From Xanthomonas sp. CFBP 8443 (lineage in GTDB: Bacteria > Pseudomonadota > Gammaproteobacteria > Xanthomonadales > Xanthomonadaceae): a stretch of DNA of 64,000 nucleotides. The stretch covers positions 930,001 to 994,000 of the forward strand of contig NZ_CP102592.1 of the NCBI RefSeq assembly GCF_025666195.1, given 5' to 3'. This document shows, piece by piece, positions 14,136 to 23,689 of the stretch (positions are counted from its first letter, which is position 1; each line of letters begins with the position of its first letter). Position numbers and translations under genes: made by a program. The notes under the pieces are model-generated. The model was not told the origin of the DNA and searched no databases. It was given only the letters and a program-made list of their open reading frames with translations.

Positions 14136-16160
14136 CTACGAATGTGGCGAAAATTCCAGGGACACCAGGCCGATGCCAAGCTCCCGAGTGTCCTGGGAAA
14201 GGCCCAGGCTCGCAGGAGAAGCGGGTTTGTCGTATCGCAACTCCACAAGGACGTCTGCGCCCGCCGGTAGCGCCGGCAACCTGATAGGCACGACTGCAGG
14301 TTGGGGTTCAGAGGCGGTCATGGTGCGTGTCTGCCATGGGCCGCCGTTCACCCGTGCGGAGACCGTCATCGCATGCCGCTCGCCGTGCCAAAGTCCGTTG
14401 GCGCGCAGTATCAGCGCCGCCCCCTGGGCCGCAGGCCGCTCCAATCGGAGATGAAGGCTTGAGTGCATTCCAAGCGACCAAACGCCCCATGGCTCGTCGG
14501 ACGACCACCCATCGCCAAGGTACGCGCGCAATTCGGTGGGGCCTGCTGGCTGTGTCGCCGACAGCACCCCTTTCATCGATGCGACATCTTCCAGATTGAC
14601 AGAAAAATACGTCGGTTCTTGCGGTAGCAACGGAAACTGGCTGCCAATGAGCTTGGCCCCGGCGGCGGCGGTGAGGCCACAGGCGCCGGCAGGGTACAGC
14701 GCGACATGGTTTTCGGTTCCTGGAAGAAACAGGGCTTTGCGACAACCCTGGCCGAGCACGAGAGCGGGGCCCGGGGGCGTGCGCTCTCCCAGCTGTGCGT
14801 TGCGTTCGGCGAAGACTTCCGGGCTCGGATTCCATAGCCAAGGTGCGTGCCCGTAGATCAGCGAAGCGGCACGGCTCGGACTGGTGTAGGACTCGGGCTT
14901 GTTTGGCAGGTAGTCGCGAACCCCGATGGCGGCGGCAACCATTGCAACAAACCAGCAGGCGCGGGCGATCCAGCGGTTCAGGCGGCTCGCCGACAGAGGC
15001 TTCAACAATGCAACGATAGGGTAGAACAGACAGAGATACCAAAGGCCGTATCGCGCTGGACCTGCCGTGCCACCCGAATTGATGTTGGTCGTGGCCGCCT
15101 GAGCGGCCATTGCTGCCAGCACGAAGATGGCCGTGAACGCTGCCATGCTCGGCCTTGGCAGCGGAAGCCGGCGGCGGTACAGCCCGTGCGCCGCAAGGAC
15201 AAGGAGGAGCACGCCAAGCGGCCAATTCGGGAGCAGTCCGACGTCGGGGTCGAGCAGGTATTGAATAGACGAAAAGACGTCCAGATGCGATACCTCGGCG
15301 CCCTTGTTGATCAATTGCGGAGTGAGGCCCCCATAGCGCGAGAAATAATAGAGCGGATGGAGTAGCGCGATGATTGCCGCCATAACGAGAGCCAATGTAT
15401 CCATCAGACCTGGCGCGCGGTCATCCTCAGTGCGATAGGCTGCAAGGGCAAACAGGCATGCCGCAATGGCGGGAAGAACGAAGCTGATGTTCTGAGTGGT
15501 CACCATTGCCAGCATTAACCCGGAAAAGGCCCACTGCCGTTTCAGTGCCAGGCAAACTGCAGCCGTCGTCAGTACAACGGTGAACAACTCGGTGTGAACC
15601 TTGTTGACGTACCACAGTGCTGGCGACGTAACGATCAGCGCTGTTGCGGCAAGCATGCCTTTGAAACCGTGCGTGCGAAAACACAGCAGCAGCAGTCCCG
15701 CGATCAGTAGGGCGTGCAGCATCATGAAGCGTGCATGAGAGGCGTCGACCAGCCCTAGATACTTCCCTGGTGCGCTGGCCACGCTCGCCATCAGGGGATA
15801 GAACCAGAAATGGTTGAAGTCGGTCTCGCCCTCGCGCGTGAGCGGCACGTAGACAGATTTGAGTTGATCGGCTGTCTGCAGGGAGGCGATGCTCCCCTGC
15901 TTCCAGATTTGCTCATATGCCGCCCAGGTGGGAGCCGCAACGAATGGCCTGTGCTCATGACTGACGGCCAGTTCCATAGCGTAGTACTCGGCCCCATCTC
16001 CGATTCGCACAGCCGGCAATCGTGCCAACACTGCGTATATGAGGGAGGTGAGGATGAGCATCGCGATCAGGTAGGTGAGCGCTACCCGAAGCCTGCGTTG
16101 CGCCGGAGAAAGTCGGCGCAGGACGTCGTCCGCACCCTGCACGACATATTCCGTGCTCAC
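14136..16160 (-). CDS. Polytopic GT-C-like membrane glycosyltransferase with soluble C-terminal domain
   Basis: This is a 674-residue protein. A first membrane helix lies at about residues 27-47, followed by a periplasmic-type loop with an acidic RIGDGAEYYAM motif (52-62). About nine further hydrophobic segments run to residue 430, and then about 240 soluble residues of beta character. The first-loop acidic motif is typical of GT-C enzymes, which use polyprenyl-phosphate sugars in the periplasm. No specific family is recognised with certainty. It starts with GTG 16160, overlapping the stop of the preceding gene (GTGA); an ORF extending further upstream would overlap that gene heavily and is not accepted. 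Directly downstream of GtrB, GtrA and an FAD enzyme, it is the best candidate for the serotype-specific transferase of a Gtr-type decoration system. Confidence 0.72.
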   Translation of the reverse strand: MSTEYVVQGADDVLRRLSPAQRRLRVALTYLIAMLILTSLIYAVLARLPAVRIGDGAEYYAMELAVSHEHRPFVAAPTWAAYEQIWKQGSIASLQTADQLKSVYVPLTREGETDFNHFWFYPLMASVASAPGKYLGLVDASHARFMMLHALLIAGLLLLCFRTHGFKGMLAATALIVTSPALWYVNKVHTELFTVVLTTAAVCLALKRQWAFSGLMLAMVTTQNISFVLPAIAACLFALAAYRTEDDRAPGLMDTLALVMAAIIALLHPLYYFSRYGGLTPQLINKGAEVSHLDVFSSIQYLLDPDVGLLPNWPLGVLLLVLAAHGLYRRRLPLPRPSMAAFTAIFVLAAMAAQAATTNINSGGTAGPARYGLWYLCLFYPIVALLKPLSASRLNRWIARACWFVAMVAAAIGVRDYLPNKPESYTSPSRAASLIYGHAPWLWNPSPEVFAERNAQLGERTPPGPALVLGQGCRKALFLPGTENHVALYPAGACGLTAAAGAKLIGSQFPLLPQEPTYFSVNLEDVASMKGVLSATQPAGPTELRAYLGDGWSSDEPWGVWSLGMHSSLHLRLERPAAQGAALILRANGLWHGERHAMTVSARVNGGPWQTRTMTASEPQPAVVPIRLPALPAGADVLVELRYDKPASPASLGLSQDTRELGIGLVSLEFSPHS

Positions 16161-17482
16161 CCGGCGGGTCGCTCCGTGGAGAGGATGCTGCGCGCCAGGT
16201 CGCGGCCTTCGCGTACCGCGTAGTTGGTGCCGCGATCCTCCGGATAAACCTGGGCCATGCTGGTAACGAAGGTATTCGCCAGCGGCGTGGCTCGTCCTGG
16301 CACCAGCTGCGAGTAGTGCTTCTCGGCGATCGGCTGCGCGTAGTCGGCTCGCCACACATGAACGTCTTGGATCCAGCTGCGGTCGAACTCGGGAAACATC
16401 TTCTTCAGGTGTGGCACCGAGAAGTCGAGCAGTTCCTCGTCGCTCATCGTATACATCTCGTGGCTCGGCGGCAGATACTTGGACAGATACACGATGTGGC
16501 GGCCGCCGTAAGAGCTTGGCGGCTCGAAATTGGTGTGTTCGATGACGCCTACGTAAGGGAAGCCGGGGTCGTTGACGTTAAGCCAGTATGTATCGGACAA
16601 GCTGCGATCCAGGCTGAGGACCATGCAGACATTGGACAGATAGCGGACGCGGCGCAGTCTCTGGAGATAGTCCTCGGGCACGCCCCCTTCGAGCAGATCT
16701 GCAGTGATCGGAAATGCAGTCGAAATCACTACATTCTCCGCGGCCACGGGACCGTCGCTCGTCTCGACGCCAGTCGCACGCCCGGCGTCGGTCATCACTC
16801 GGAGCGCTTCAGTCGATAGTCGAATCTGGCCACCAAGATTGACGATCTCTTTGCCTAGGCGGTTCGCCAGTTCCGCGAAGCCGCCCTTGTAATAGGCCAA
16901 GACCTCGTCGCCAGAACTGCTGCGGCTTCCGCCGCGAAGGACCAGCTTCTTCCAGAACCAGACTGCCGAAACATCATCGGCGACATCGCCGAACTTTCCG
17001 ACCAAGAGCGGATCCCAGACGACGTCGTATGCGTTCTGCCCGCACAGGTCGATCAACCATTCCTTGGCGCTCAGCTTCTCCAGTTGCTTCCAGTCCTTTA
17101 CCGAGCGTGCACGGAGTACGGCGATGCCGAGCCGGATTCGGTCATGGAATGGCAGCGCCTTGAAGCGAAGCAGGTCCATCGGCGTGCTCAGCCGGAAGAA
17201 CTGATCGGCGTAGTACATGCCGGTGCGGGTGGGCCTGAGCAGGATATTCTCCCGCTCGCCGAGTTCTTCGATCAGCTTGAAGATCTCCGCATCATTGTTG
17301 AACCAATGATGGTAGAACTTCTCAAGCACTTCATTGCCGACTTTGAAGCCGCCGGCGAGGCCGCCCAACTCGCCATCGCGCTCGATGACGACCACGCGCT
17401 TCCCGGCCTTGGCGATCTCATATGCCACAGACAGGCCGGCGAAGCCGCCGCCGACGACAGCAGTATGGAATTGGTTGCTCAT
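16157..17482 (-). CDS. FAD/NAD(P)-dependent oxidoreductase (amine-oxidase / UDP-galactopyranose mutase-like)
   Basis: This 441-residue flavoprotein begins with a dinucleotide-binding motif GGGFAG (11-16) followed by VVVIERDGELGGLAGGF, the arrangement seen in protoporphyrinogen-oxidase-like and UDP-galactopyranose-mutase-like enzymes. No membrane segment is visible. Members of this group recur in LPS and exopolysaccharide loci, where the substrate is usually unknown; a sugar-nucleotide or polyprenyl-linked sugar is plausible. ATG 17482 overlaps the gtrA stop by four bases, and its own stop overlaps the next GTG, so it is firmly inside the decoration operon. It could supply a ring-contracted or oxidised sugar for the GT-C enzyme. 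This is inference; calling it glf would overreach. Confidence 0.7.
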   Translation of the reverse strand: MSNQFHTAVVGGGFAGLSVAYEIAKAGKRVVVIERDGELGGLAGGFKVGNEVLEKFYHHWFNNDAEIFKLIEELGERENILLRPTRTGMYYADQFFRLSTPMDLLRFKALPFHDRIRLGIAVLRARSVKDWKQLEKLSAKEWLIDLCGQNAYDVVWDPLLVGKFGDVADDVSAVWFWKKLVLRGGSRSSSGDEVLAYYKGGFAELANRLGKEIVNLGGQIRLSTEALRVMTDAGRATGVETSDGPVAAENVVISTAFPITADLLEGGVPEDYLQRLRRVRYLSNVCMVLSLDRSLSDTYWLNVNDPGFPYVGVIEHTNFEPPSSYGGRHIVYLSKYLPPSHEMYTMSDEELLDFSVPHLKKMFPEFDRSWIQDVHVWRADYAQPIAEKHYSQLVPGRATPLANTFVTSMAQVYPEDRGTNYAVREGRDLARSILSTERPAG

Positions 17483-17901
17483 TTGCTTGATTTGCCCATT
17501 GATGCTTTGAAGGTGATTGCCCGATTCAGCGAAAATTGCAGAATCAGCACGAAAAATAGCGTAGCGACTTTCGCAGGCAGCGGTGCCCAGCCGAGCACGC
17601 CTACCAGGAGCCATAACAGGGCGCTGGAGGCTAGATACCCGACCAGGGCGGCCGCGAAGAAGAGCCCGAGGCGCTGCAAGGTCTTGTCGTAGGCCTGGAA
17701 TGTGAAATGCCGGTTCAGGGCGAAGCTGACGAGCGTGCCGGCGGCGTAGCCCGCTGCATTGGCCGCCTGGTAGTTGAAATCCAGCCAAACCAGCAGCGTA
17801 TACAGTGACAAGTCGACCAGGACGCCAGTTCCCCCGCAAACGGCATACAGGACGAACTGACGCAGGCGCGGATCGGCAATGGCGGTGCGTAGCATCTTCA
17901 T
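17479..17901 (-). CDS. gtrA: GtrA-family membrane protein (putative polyprenyl-phosphate-sugar flippase)
   Basis: This 140-residue protein has four hydrophobic helices and the GtrA-type start RQFVLYAVCGGTGVLVDLSL and NRHFTF segment. Length is normal for GtrA (120-150). In serotype-conversion systems GtrA is thought to flip the polyprenyl-phosphate sugar made by GtrB to the periplasm. It overlaps gtrB by four bases upstream (ATGA) and the FAD gene by four bases downstream, showing tight operon structure. ATG 17901 is followed by a second in-frame ATG two codons later; either could be used. Confidence 0.88.
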   Translation of the reverse strand: MKMLRTAIADPRLRQFVLYAVCGGTGVLVDLSLYTLLVWLDFNYQAANAAGYAAGTLVSFALNRHFTFQAYDKTLQRLGLFFAAALVGYLASSALLWLLVGVLGWAPLPAKVATLFFVLILQFSLNRAITFKASMGKSSK

Positions 17902-18851
17902 GCTTCCGACTCGTTCGAGTTGTCGTCGAAGTTCGCCGTTGTTTCGACTACCGCCTGCGGGCTTGCGTTCACGTGCCGGAGGACGCGGCCTACGTATTCG
18001 CCAATCACTCCGAGTGCGAGCAACTGTGCGCCACCGATGATCAGTGCCGATACGATCAGTGAGGACCAGCCAACCGGCATCGCGTTGATGGTGAATCGCT
18101 GGATGACGAAGGCAACGGCTAGCAGGAACCCAAGCGCGGAGAGTGCAATACCCATCAGTGACGCAAGCCGCAACGGCAGCACGGAGAAACTGGTCGCCAT
18201 CTTGAGCCACAGCGAAATCGACTTCCGCAGGCTATAGCCCGACTGGCCGTCGGCCCGCGCGTGGTGATCGATGGTGATGCTGGTGATCCGGCTCGTCGTG
18301 GTGAGAATGAGTCCATCCAGATAGACGTTAGGGCCGGTGAATTTGACCAATTCGTCACGTACGCCCGAGACCATGGCCCTGAACGGAGATAGGTACAGTC
18401 CTCTCGGCTTGTCGAGCAGGCGAGTGGCCATCCGGTCGTTGAAGCTGCTTCCCAGGCGCTTCCACAGGGCGTGTCGCTTGGCGTGAAAGCTTGCGTAGCA
18501 TACGTCATAGCTCGCGTCAAGGGCGCTCAGCAGCTTAGGGATGTCTGTTGGCGAATGCTGCAGGTCATCGTCCATTGTGACGATGCGCTTGCCACGAGCC
18601 ATGCGCAGCCCGCTCATGATCGCATTGTGCTGGCCGGCGTTCTTACGCAGACTAACAACCTTCCACCAGATCCTGTCCCGCGCTAGCTCAAGCAGGACTT
18701 CTCGAGACCGGTCTGGGCTGCAGTCGTTGACCAGGATCACTTCGAACGAATCGCCGAAGAGGGGAGGGAGCGTCTCCTCAAGCTTTTGCGCCAGTGCAGG
18801 CAGGATCGATTCGCTTCGGTAGACGGGAATGACGACCGAAAGCTCATACAT
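17898..18851 (-). CDS. gtrB: GtrB-like polyprenyl-phosphate glycosyltransferase (GT2)
   Basis: This is a GT2 (GT-A fold) glycosyltransferase of about 317 residues. It has the opening YELSVVIPVYRSE, the nucleotide-sugar segment VNDCSPDRS, the DXD-like MDDDLQHSP and two C-terminal membrane helices, the layout of GtrB, DPM synthase and ArnC. It would load a sugar onto undecaprenyl phosphate at the cytoplasmic face. The start is uncertain: ATG 18851 lies one base after the previous stop (TGAGATG) and places the domain right at the N-terminus, while ATG 18863 or 18875 would add 4 or 8 residues without a ribosome site. Which sugar is transferred cannot be read from sequence. Confidence 0.85.
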   Translation of the reverse strand: MYELSVVIPVYRSESILPALAQKLEETLPPLFGDSFEVILVNDCSPDRSREVLLELARDRIWWKVVSLRKNAGQHNAIMSGLRMARGKRIVTMDDDLQHSPTDIPKLLSALDASYDVCYASFHAKRHALWKRLGSSFNDRMATRLLDKPRGLYLSPFRAMVSGVRDELVKFTGPNVYLDGLILTTTSRITSITIDHHARADGQSGYSLRKSISLWLKMATSFSVLPLRLASLMGIALSALGFLLAVAFVIQRFTINAMPVGWSSLIVSALIIGGAQLLALGVIGEYVGRVLRHVNASPQAVVETTANFDDNSNESEA

Positions 18852-18852
18852 C

Positions 18853-19551
18853 TCACGGCGCATCGGGGCGGCCATAGTATTTACGAAGAAGGCGCGCAGT
18901 GTAGCCGGTGCTGATGTCCAGCCCCAACCTATGCGATAGCGACAGCATCAGCTCGGGATCCGGTCGACTGCCGCCGCCTCGATCGATCAGTTCGCGCTGC
19001 GTACGAACCCCCATCACGGATTCGAGCATATCGATTAGCTCCGGCATGGTCACCACTTCGGGTGGCGCAATGTCGCCCAGCACGCGCATGGGACGTGGCT
19101 GGCGCAACAGCTCCAGGGTGATTGCTGCGACATGTTCCACATCGACGAGGCAGCGGATCGCCCCGGACCACAGGGGGATCTTCACGCCTTCGGCGATGCG
19201 GCTGGCCAGAAAGTTCGTCAATGTATTCGGATTTGCCGTATGGCCGACCACCTGCGGTAGTCGCAGAATGAGGTAGTCGTCGCGAGTGGCGACCTCCTCC
19301 TCCATCAACTTCTTGTGCCGAGCATAGGCACCTACGCCGCGATCGGGGTCAGCGATGCTGCAGGTACTGAAGTAGACGAAAGTGCCACGCGCCAATTTCA
19401 AGTGCTCGCAGAGCAGCTTTTTCTCCCGCGCATAGGCTGCCGGATCGACTTCATTGGAGTTGGATACTCCGGACGCAAAGATGGTCGCGCCAAGCGCCTC
19501 TATTGCCTTTTGCTCGAACGCGGATGCGAGCAATCCGTTGCCTACGATCAT
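18853..19551 (-). CDS. Short NAD-dependent epimerase/dehydratase (SDR)
   Basis: This 232-residue extended SDR protein starts [12 protein letters not shown], a shortened nucleotide-binding loop. It has the catalytic-type serine in YFSTCSI and Y-x3-K in YARHKKLME. It is shorter than typical sugar-nucleotide epimerases (about 300 residues), the difference lying in the N-terminal part. The open frame extends to 19677, but that extra stretch has no domain match, so ATG 19549-19551 is chosen. It is the first gene of the leftward operon and probably modifies the nucleotide sugar later used by GtrB. The specific reaction is not recognisable. Confidence 0.65.
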   Translation of the reverse strand: MIVGNGLLASAFEQKAIEALGATIFASGVSNSNEVDPAAYAREKKLLCEHLKLARGTFVYFSTCSIADPDRGVGAYARHKKLMEEEVATRDDYLILRLPQVVGHTANPNTLTNFLASRIAEGVKIPLWSGAIRCLVDVEHVAAITLELLRQPRPMRVLGDIAPPEVVTMPELIDMLESVMGVRTQRELIDRGGGSRPDPELMLSLSHRLGLDISTGYTARLLRKYYGRPDAP

Positions 19552-19746
19552 AATTGCCGCTACTCGGGTTCCATTGATGGCCGCGGTCACCCTGACCCTG
19601 GGTCTCGGAGGGTTGTTGACCAACATGAATGTAGGGAGTGTAGGGATTTTTGCCGCAATTGTCCTGCCCACGGCCATTCCCTGCTGTACGCGCTCGGCCG
19701 CGTTGGTGGCCGCCCCCGCTGGTTGCGGCCACGCGGAGCGCTGTGT
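19552..19746. other. Right border of the O-antigen island; leader of the leftward operon
   Basis: This noncoding spacer of 195 bp separates the epimerase gene from etfA. It should contain the promoter of the leftward operon, but no clear -35/-10 pair is seen. A short direct repeat, TGTAGGGAGTGTAGGGA, lies at about 19629-19645. Base composition returns to the high GC of the core genome after about 19680. Confidence 0.4.
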
Positions 19747-20703
19747 TCAGGCCAGCGCCATTTCCAACTCCGGCAACAGCGTGAACAAGTCACCTACCAA
19801 GCCGATATCCGCAATCTCGAAGATCGGCGATTCCGCATCCTTGTTGATCGCCACGATGGTGCCCGCGTCCTTGATCCCGGTCAGGTGCTGGATCGCGCCG
19901 GAAATGCCGATGGCCACATACAGGTCCGGGGCGATGATCTTGCCGGTCTGGCCAACCTGCAGTTCGTTGGGCACGTAGCCGGCATCCACCGCCGCGCGCG
20001 AGGCGCCCACCGCCGCGCCGAGCTTGTCGGCCAGGCTGTAGATGTGCTTGAAGTTGTCCGCCGAGCCCACGCCGCGGCCGCCGGAGACCACGCGCTTGGC
20101 GCTCTGCAGGTCGGGGCGGTCGGACGTGCCTGCGGCCAGGCCGACGAAGCGGGTGTGGGTGGGCAGCGTGGCGGTGACGCTGGCCGCTTCGATCGCCGCG
20201 CTGCCGCTATCGCTTTCACGGGAGCGGGCCGCTTCCGGCCAGGAGGCGCTGCGCACGGTAGCGACCACGGTCTGGTCGGCCGGCGCCTGCACGCTGATGA
20301 TCGCGTTGCCGGCGTAGATCGGGCGCTTGAAGGCGTAGTCGCCATCGACCGCCATCAGGTCGGAGATCTGGTTGACGCCGAGCAGTGCGGCGACCACCGG
20401 CATCAGGTCCTTGCCGAAGGTGGTGGAGGGGCCGAACACGTGGCTGTAGCCCTGCGCCAGCTGCGCGATCTGCGGTCCCAGCACCTGCGCGATGGCGTGT
20501 TCGTTGGCCGGGTCGGCGACGGTGAGCACGCGGCCGACGCCGGCGATCTGCGCGGCTTGGGCGGCGACGGTGGCCGGGTCGGCGGCCAGCACCACGATGT
20601 CGATGGACTCCGGCGACAGCGCCTGCGCGGCGCTGACGGTCTTGGCGGTGGCCGCGTTGAGCTGGCCGTTCAGGTGTTCGGCGACGACGAGGATCTTGGC
20701 CAT
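19747..20703 (-). CDS. etfA: Electron transfer flavoprotein alpha subunit
   Basis: This is a 318-residue ETF alpha subunit. It has the N-terminal [10 protein letters not shown] and the C-terminal FAD-binding region running from [20 protein letters not shown] to VAINKD. It pairs with EtfB and carries electrons from acyl-CoA and other dehydrogenases to ETF-ubiquinone oxidoreductase, whose gene is also in this window. It shares one base with the stop of etfB (TAATG). In Xanthomonas etfA borders the variable LPS locus on the right, as here. An ORF continuing upstream to 21048 is only read-through of the frame inside etfB. Confidence 0.96.
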   Translation of the reverse strand: MAKILVVAEHLNGQLNAATAKTVSAAQALSPESIDIVVLAADPATVAAQAAQIAGVGRVLTVADPANEHAIAQVLGPQIAQLAQGYSHVFGPSTTFGKDLMPVVAALLGVNQISDLMAVDGDYAFKRPIYAGNAIISVQAPADQTVVATVRSASWPEAARSRESDSGSAAIEAASVTATLPTHTRFVGLAAGTSDRPDLQSAKRVVSGGRGVGSADNFKHIYSLADKLGAAVGASRAAVDAGYVPNELQVGQTGKIIAPDLYVAIGISGAIQHLTGIKDAGTIVAINKDAESPIFEIADIGLVGDLFTLLPELEMALA

Positions 20704-21449
20704 TACAACACCCCCTTCTGCTTGAGTGCGGCCACCAGTTCGGCGGCGTCCTTGACCATCACGCCGCGGCTGCGCTTGGGCGGCGGAGCGTAGTGGGTGG
20801 TGGTCAGGCTGTCGTTGGACTCCACGCCCAGGTCGGCGAAGGCCAGGGTCTGCAGCGGCTTGCTCTTGGCCTTCATGATGTCCGGCAGCTTGATGAAGCG
20901 CGGCTCGTTCAGGCGCAGGTCGGTGGTCACCACCGCCGGCAGGTCCACTTCCAGCGTTTCCAGGCCGGCGTCGACTTCGCGGGTCACCGTGGCCTTGCCA
21001 TCGGCGACGACCAGCTTGCCGGCGAAGGTCGCCTGCGGGCGGCCCCACAGCGTGGCCAGCATTTGTCCGGTCTGGTTGGCGTCGTCGTCGATCGCCTGCT
21101 TGCCGAGGATGACCAAGTCCGGCTGCTCCTGCTCGACCAGCTTGAGCAGCGTGCGGGCGGCGGTCAGCGGTTGGATCGCCGTGTCGGTGACGACGTGGAT
21201 GGCGCGGTTGGCGCCCATCGCCAGGCCATTGCGCAGGTGCGCGGCGGCATCGGCCGGGGCCAGGGTGACGACCACGACCTCGGTGGCGATGCCGGCGTCG
21301 CGCAGGCGCAGCGCTTCTTCCAGGGCGATTTCGTCGAACGGGTTGGGGGAAAGCTTGACGCCCTCGGTCACGACGCCGGAGCCGTCCGGCTTGACCTGGA
21401 TGCGGACGTTGTAGTCCACCACGCGCTTGTAGGCGACGAGGATTTTCAT
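20703..21449 (-). CDS. etfB: Electron transfer flavoprotein beta subunit
   Basis: This 248-residue ETF beta subunit begins MKILVAYKRVVDYNVRIQV, with the AMP-binding-type segment ALRLRDAG and ILGKQAIDDDANQTGQM that are constant in the family. It forms the ETF heterodimer with EtfA. It is the first gene of the etfBA operon and is transcribed away from rmlB across a 238-bp shared intergenic region. Confidence 0.96.
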   Translation of the reverse strand: MKILVAYKRVVDYNVRIQVKPDGSGVVTEGVKLSPNPFDEIALEEALRLRDAGIATEVVVVTLAPADAAAHLRNGLAMGANRAIHVVTDTAIQPLTAARTLLKLVEQEQPDLVILGKQAIDDDANQTGQMLATLWGRPQATFAGKLVVADGKATVTREVDAGLETLEVDLPAVVTTDLRLNEPRFIKLPDIMKAKSKPLQTLAFADLGVESNDSLTTTHYAPPPKRSRGVMVKDAAELVAALKQKGVL

Positions 21450-21687
21450 CTTGTACGAGATCCTTCAGCAGTGCGGGAAGGCCCGGCCGCGGCGGCTGGC
21501 ACGGGGCAGTCGGTGAATTCTAACCGCCGGCGATGGACCATGCGAGGGCGTATGGTGACGGCCGGGCATCGCTGCCCGAGCCTGAACCTGCGGCGCTGGG
21601 CGGAGGCGACCGTCCTGGGCAAAGCGTATATCCTGTCGGGTTTGGGACAGCGGAGCGCCCTGCAGCGCCCGATCAGGAGACGTGACA
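21450..21687. promoter_or_regulatory. Divergent promoter region etfB / rmlB, with the ribosome site that fixes the rmlB start
   Basis: This intergenic region should serve both operons. On the minus strand a TAGAAT hexamer is near 21519-21524; on the plus strand TATATC is near 21628. Neither has a strong -35. AGGAGA at 21675-21680 lies 7 nt before GTG 21688 but only 1 nt before GTG 21682, so rmlB starts at 21688. Confidence 0.5.
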
Positions 21688-22743
21688 GTGGCTACTTGGC
21701 TTGTAACCGGCGGCGCCGGGTTCATCGGCGGCAATTTCGTGCTGGAGGCGGTGTCGCGCGGCGTCCGCGTGATCAACCTGGACGCGTTGACCTACGCCGG
21801 CAATCTGAACACGTTGGCATCGCTGGAGGGCAACCCCGACCACGTCTTCGTGCAGGGCGATATCGGCGACCGCGAACTGGTCGCGCGCTTGCTCGATGCG
21901 CATCAGCCCGATGCGGTGCTGAACTTCGCCGCGGAAAGCCATGTCGACCGCTCCATCGACGGCCCCGGCGCCTTCATCCAGACCAACGTGGTGGGGACGC
22001 TGGGCCTGCTCGAAGCGGTGCGCGACCACTGGAAGGCGTTGCCCGAGGCGCGCCGCGACGCGTTCCGCTTCCTGCACGTGTCCACCGACGAGGTCTACGG
22101 CACGCTCGGCGAGACCGGCAAGTTCAGCGAGACCACGCCGTACGCGCCCAATTCACCGTACTCGGCGTCCAAGGCCGCCTCCGATCACCTGGTGCGCGCG
22201 TTCCACCACACCTACGGGCTGCCGGTGCTGACCACCAACTGCTCGAACAACTACGGCCCCTACCACTTCCCCGAAAAGCTCATCCCGCTGGTGATCGCCA
22301 AGGCGCTGGCCGGCGAGCCGCTGCCGGTGTACGGCGACGGCAAGCAGGTGCGCGACTGGCTGTTCGTCGGCGACCATTGCGAGGCGATCCGCACCGTACT
22401 GGCAAAGGGCCGGGTCGGCGAGACCTACAACGTCGGCGGCAACTCCGAAAAGCAGAACATCGAAGTGGTGCAGGCGATCTGCGCGCTGCTCGATGCGCGC
22501 CGTCCGCGCGCCGACGGCAAGCCCCGCGTCAGCCAGATCACCCATGTCGCGGACCGGCCCGGCCACGACCGCCGTTACGCCATCGATGCGTCCAAGCTGA
22601 AGGACGAGCTGGGTTGGGAGCCGAAGTACAGCTTCGAGCAGGGCATCGCCATCACGGTGGATTGGTACCTGGCCAACCAGGCCTGGGTGCAGGGCGTGCT
22701 CGACGGCAGCTACCGGCTGGAACGCATCGGTACGGCGGCATAA
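21688..22743 (+). CDS. rmlB: dTDP-glucose 4,6-dehydratase
   Basis: This 351-residue extended SDR enzyme has the NAD-binding TGGAGFIGG near the N-terminus, the catalytic STDEVYG, and Y-x3-K in SPYSASKAA. It makes dTDP-4-keto-6-deoxy-glucose, the second step of dTDP-L-rhamnose synthesis. The GTG start is fixed by ribosome-site spacing (protein begins MATWLVTGG). It is the first gene of rmlBACD. Confidence 0.96.
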   Translation: MATWLVTGGAGFIGGNFVLEAVSRGVRVINLDALTYAGNLNTLASLEGNPDHVFVQGDIGDRELVARLLDAHQPDAVLNFAAESHVDRSIDGPGAFIQTNVVGTLGLLEAVRDHWKALPEARRDAFRFLHVSTDEVYGTLGETGKFSETTPYAPNSPYSASKAASDHLVRAFHHTYGLPVLTTNCSNNYGPYHFPEKLIPLVIAKALAGEPLPVYGDGKQVRDWLFVGDHCEAIRTVLAKGRVGETYNVGGNSEKQNIEVVQAICALLDARRPRADGKPRVSQITHVADRPGHDRRYAIDASKLKDELGWEPKYSFEQGIAITVDWYLANQAWVQGVLDGSYRLERIGTAA

Positions 22744-22801
22744 CGCGAGTCTCTCGCCAGAGCCCGCACATCCATGCGCGGACTTCTCTAGGAAGCACCT
22801 C

Positions 22802-23689
22802 ATGACCCAACGCAAAGGCATCATCCTGGCCGGCGGCTCCGGCACCCGGCTGTATCCGATCACCAAGGGCGTCAGCAAGCAGCTGCTGCCGGTGTACGAC
22901 AAGCCGATGATCTACTACCCGCTCAGCGTGCTGATGCTGGCCGGCATCCGCGAGGTGCTGATCATCAATACGCCGCACGAGCAGGCGCTGTTTCGCGCCT
23001 TGCTAGGCGACGGATCACAGTGGGGCATGAGCATCGAGTATGCGATTCAACCGAGCCCGGATGGGTTGGCGCAGGCTTACCTGATCGGACGCGACTTCGT
23101 CGCCGGCAAGCCGAGTTGCCTGGTGCTGGGGGATAACATCTTCCATGGTCATGGGCTTATCGACCTGCTCGGGCGCGCAGATGCACGTCAGGACGGCGCC
23201 ACCGTATTCGGCTATTGGGTCAACGACCCTGAGCGCTATGGCGTCGCCGAGTTCGATGCCGAGGGGCGCGTCATCGCGATTGAGGAAAAGCCGACGCAGC
23301 CACGCTCGAGCTACGCGGTCACCGGGCTGTACTTCTACGACGGCAACGCTTCTGCGTATGCAGCTGCGCTAGAGCCGTCGCCGCGCGGGGAACTGGAGAT
23401 CACTGATCTGAACCGTTGTTATTTAGAGGCGGGACAGCTGCATCTGGAGACGCTCGGTCGCGGTTATGCGTGGCTCGATACAGGGACGCACCAATCCTTG
23501 CTGGAAGCATCGAACTTCATTGAGACCATCCAGACCCGCCAGGGCCTGCAGGTCTGTTGTCCTGAAGAGATTGCGTTCTGGAAGGGCTGGATCAATGCCG
23601 AGCAACTAGAGGCACTCGCTGCGCCGCTGTCAAAGAGCGGCTATGGCCAATACCTGCACAAGTTGCTGAAACGGGGTGTAGTGCGATGA
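22802..23689 (+). CDS. rmlA: Glucose-1-phosphate thymidylyltransferase
   Basis: This 295-residue nucleotidyltransferase has the signature [11 protein letters not shown] near the N-terminus, [12 protein letters not shown], and the metal/substrate segment LGDNIFHG. Length is standard. It joins glucose-1-phosphate and dTTP to dTDP-glucose, the first step of the L-rhamnose pathway. A 58-bp spacer separates it from rmlB; its stop overlaps the rmlC start (ATGA). From about 23000 the codon usage becomes less GC-rich than in its own first 200 bases, suggesting a mosaic or recombinant gene. Confidence 0.96.
   Translation: MTQRKGIILAGGSGTRLYPITKGVSKQLLPVYDKPMIYYPLSVLMLAGIREVLIINTPHEQALFRALLGDGSQWGMSIEYAIQPSPDGLAQAYLIGRDFVAGKPSCLVLGDNIFHGHGLIDLLGRADARQDGATVFGYWVNDPERYGVAEFDAEGRVIAIEEKPTQPRSSYAVTGLYFYDGNASAYAAALEPSPRGELEITDLNRCYLEAGQLHLETLGRGYAWLDTGTHQSLLEASNFIETIQTRQGLQVCCPEEIAFWKGWINAEQLEALAAPLSKSGYGQYLHKLLKRGVVR

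Noticed and set aside
16157..17482. Naming the FAD enzyme glf (UDP-galactopyranose mutase)
   Set aside because: Only the general FAD/amine-oxidase fold signature is visible; mutase-specific residues could not be confirmed by eye.
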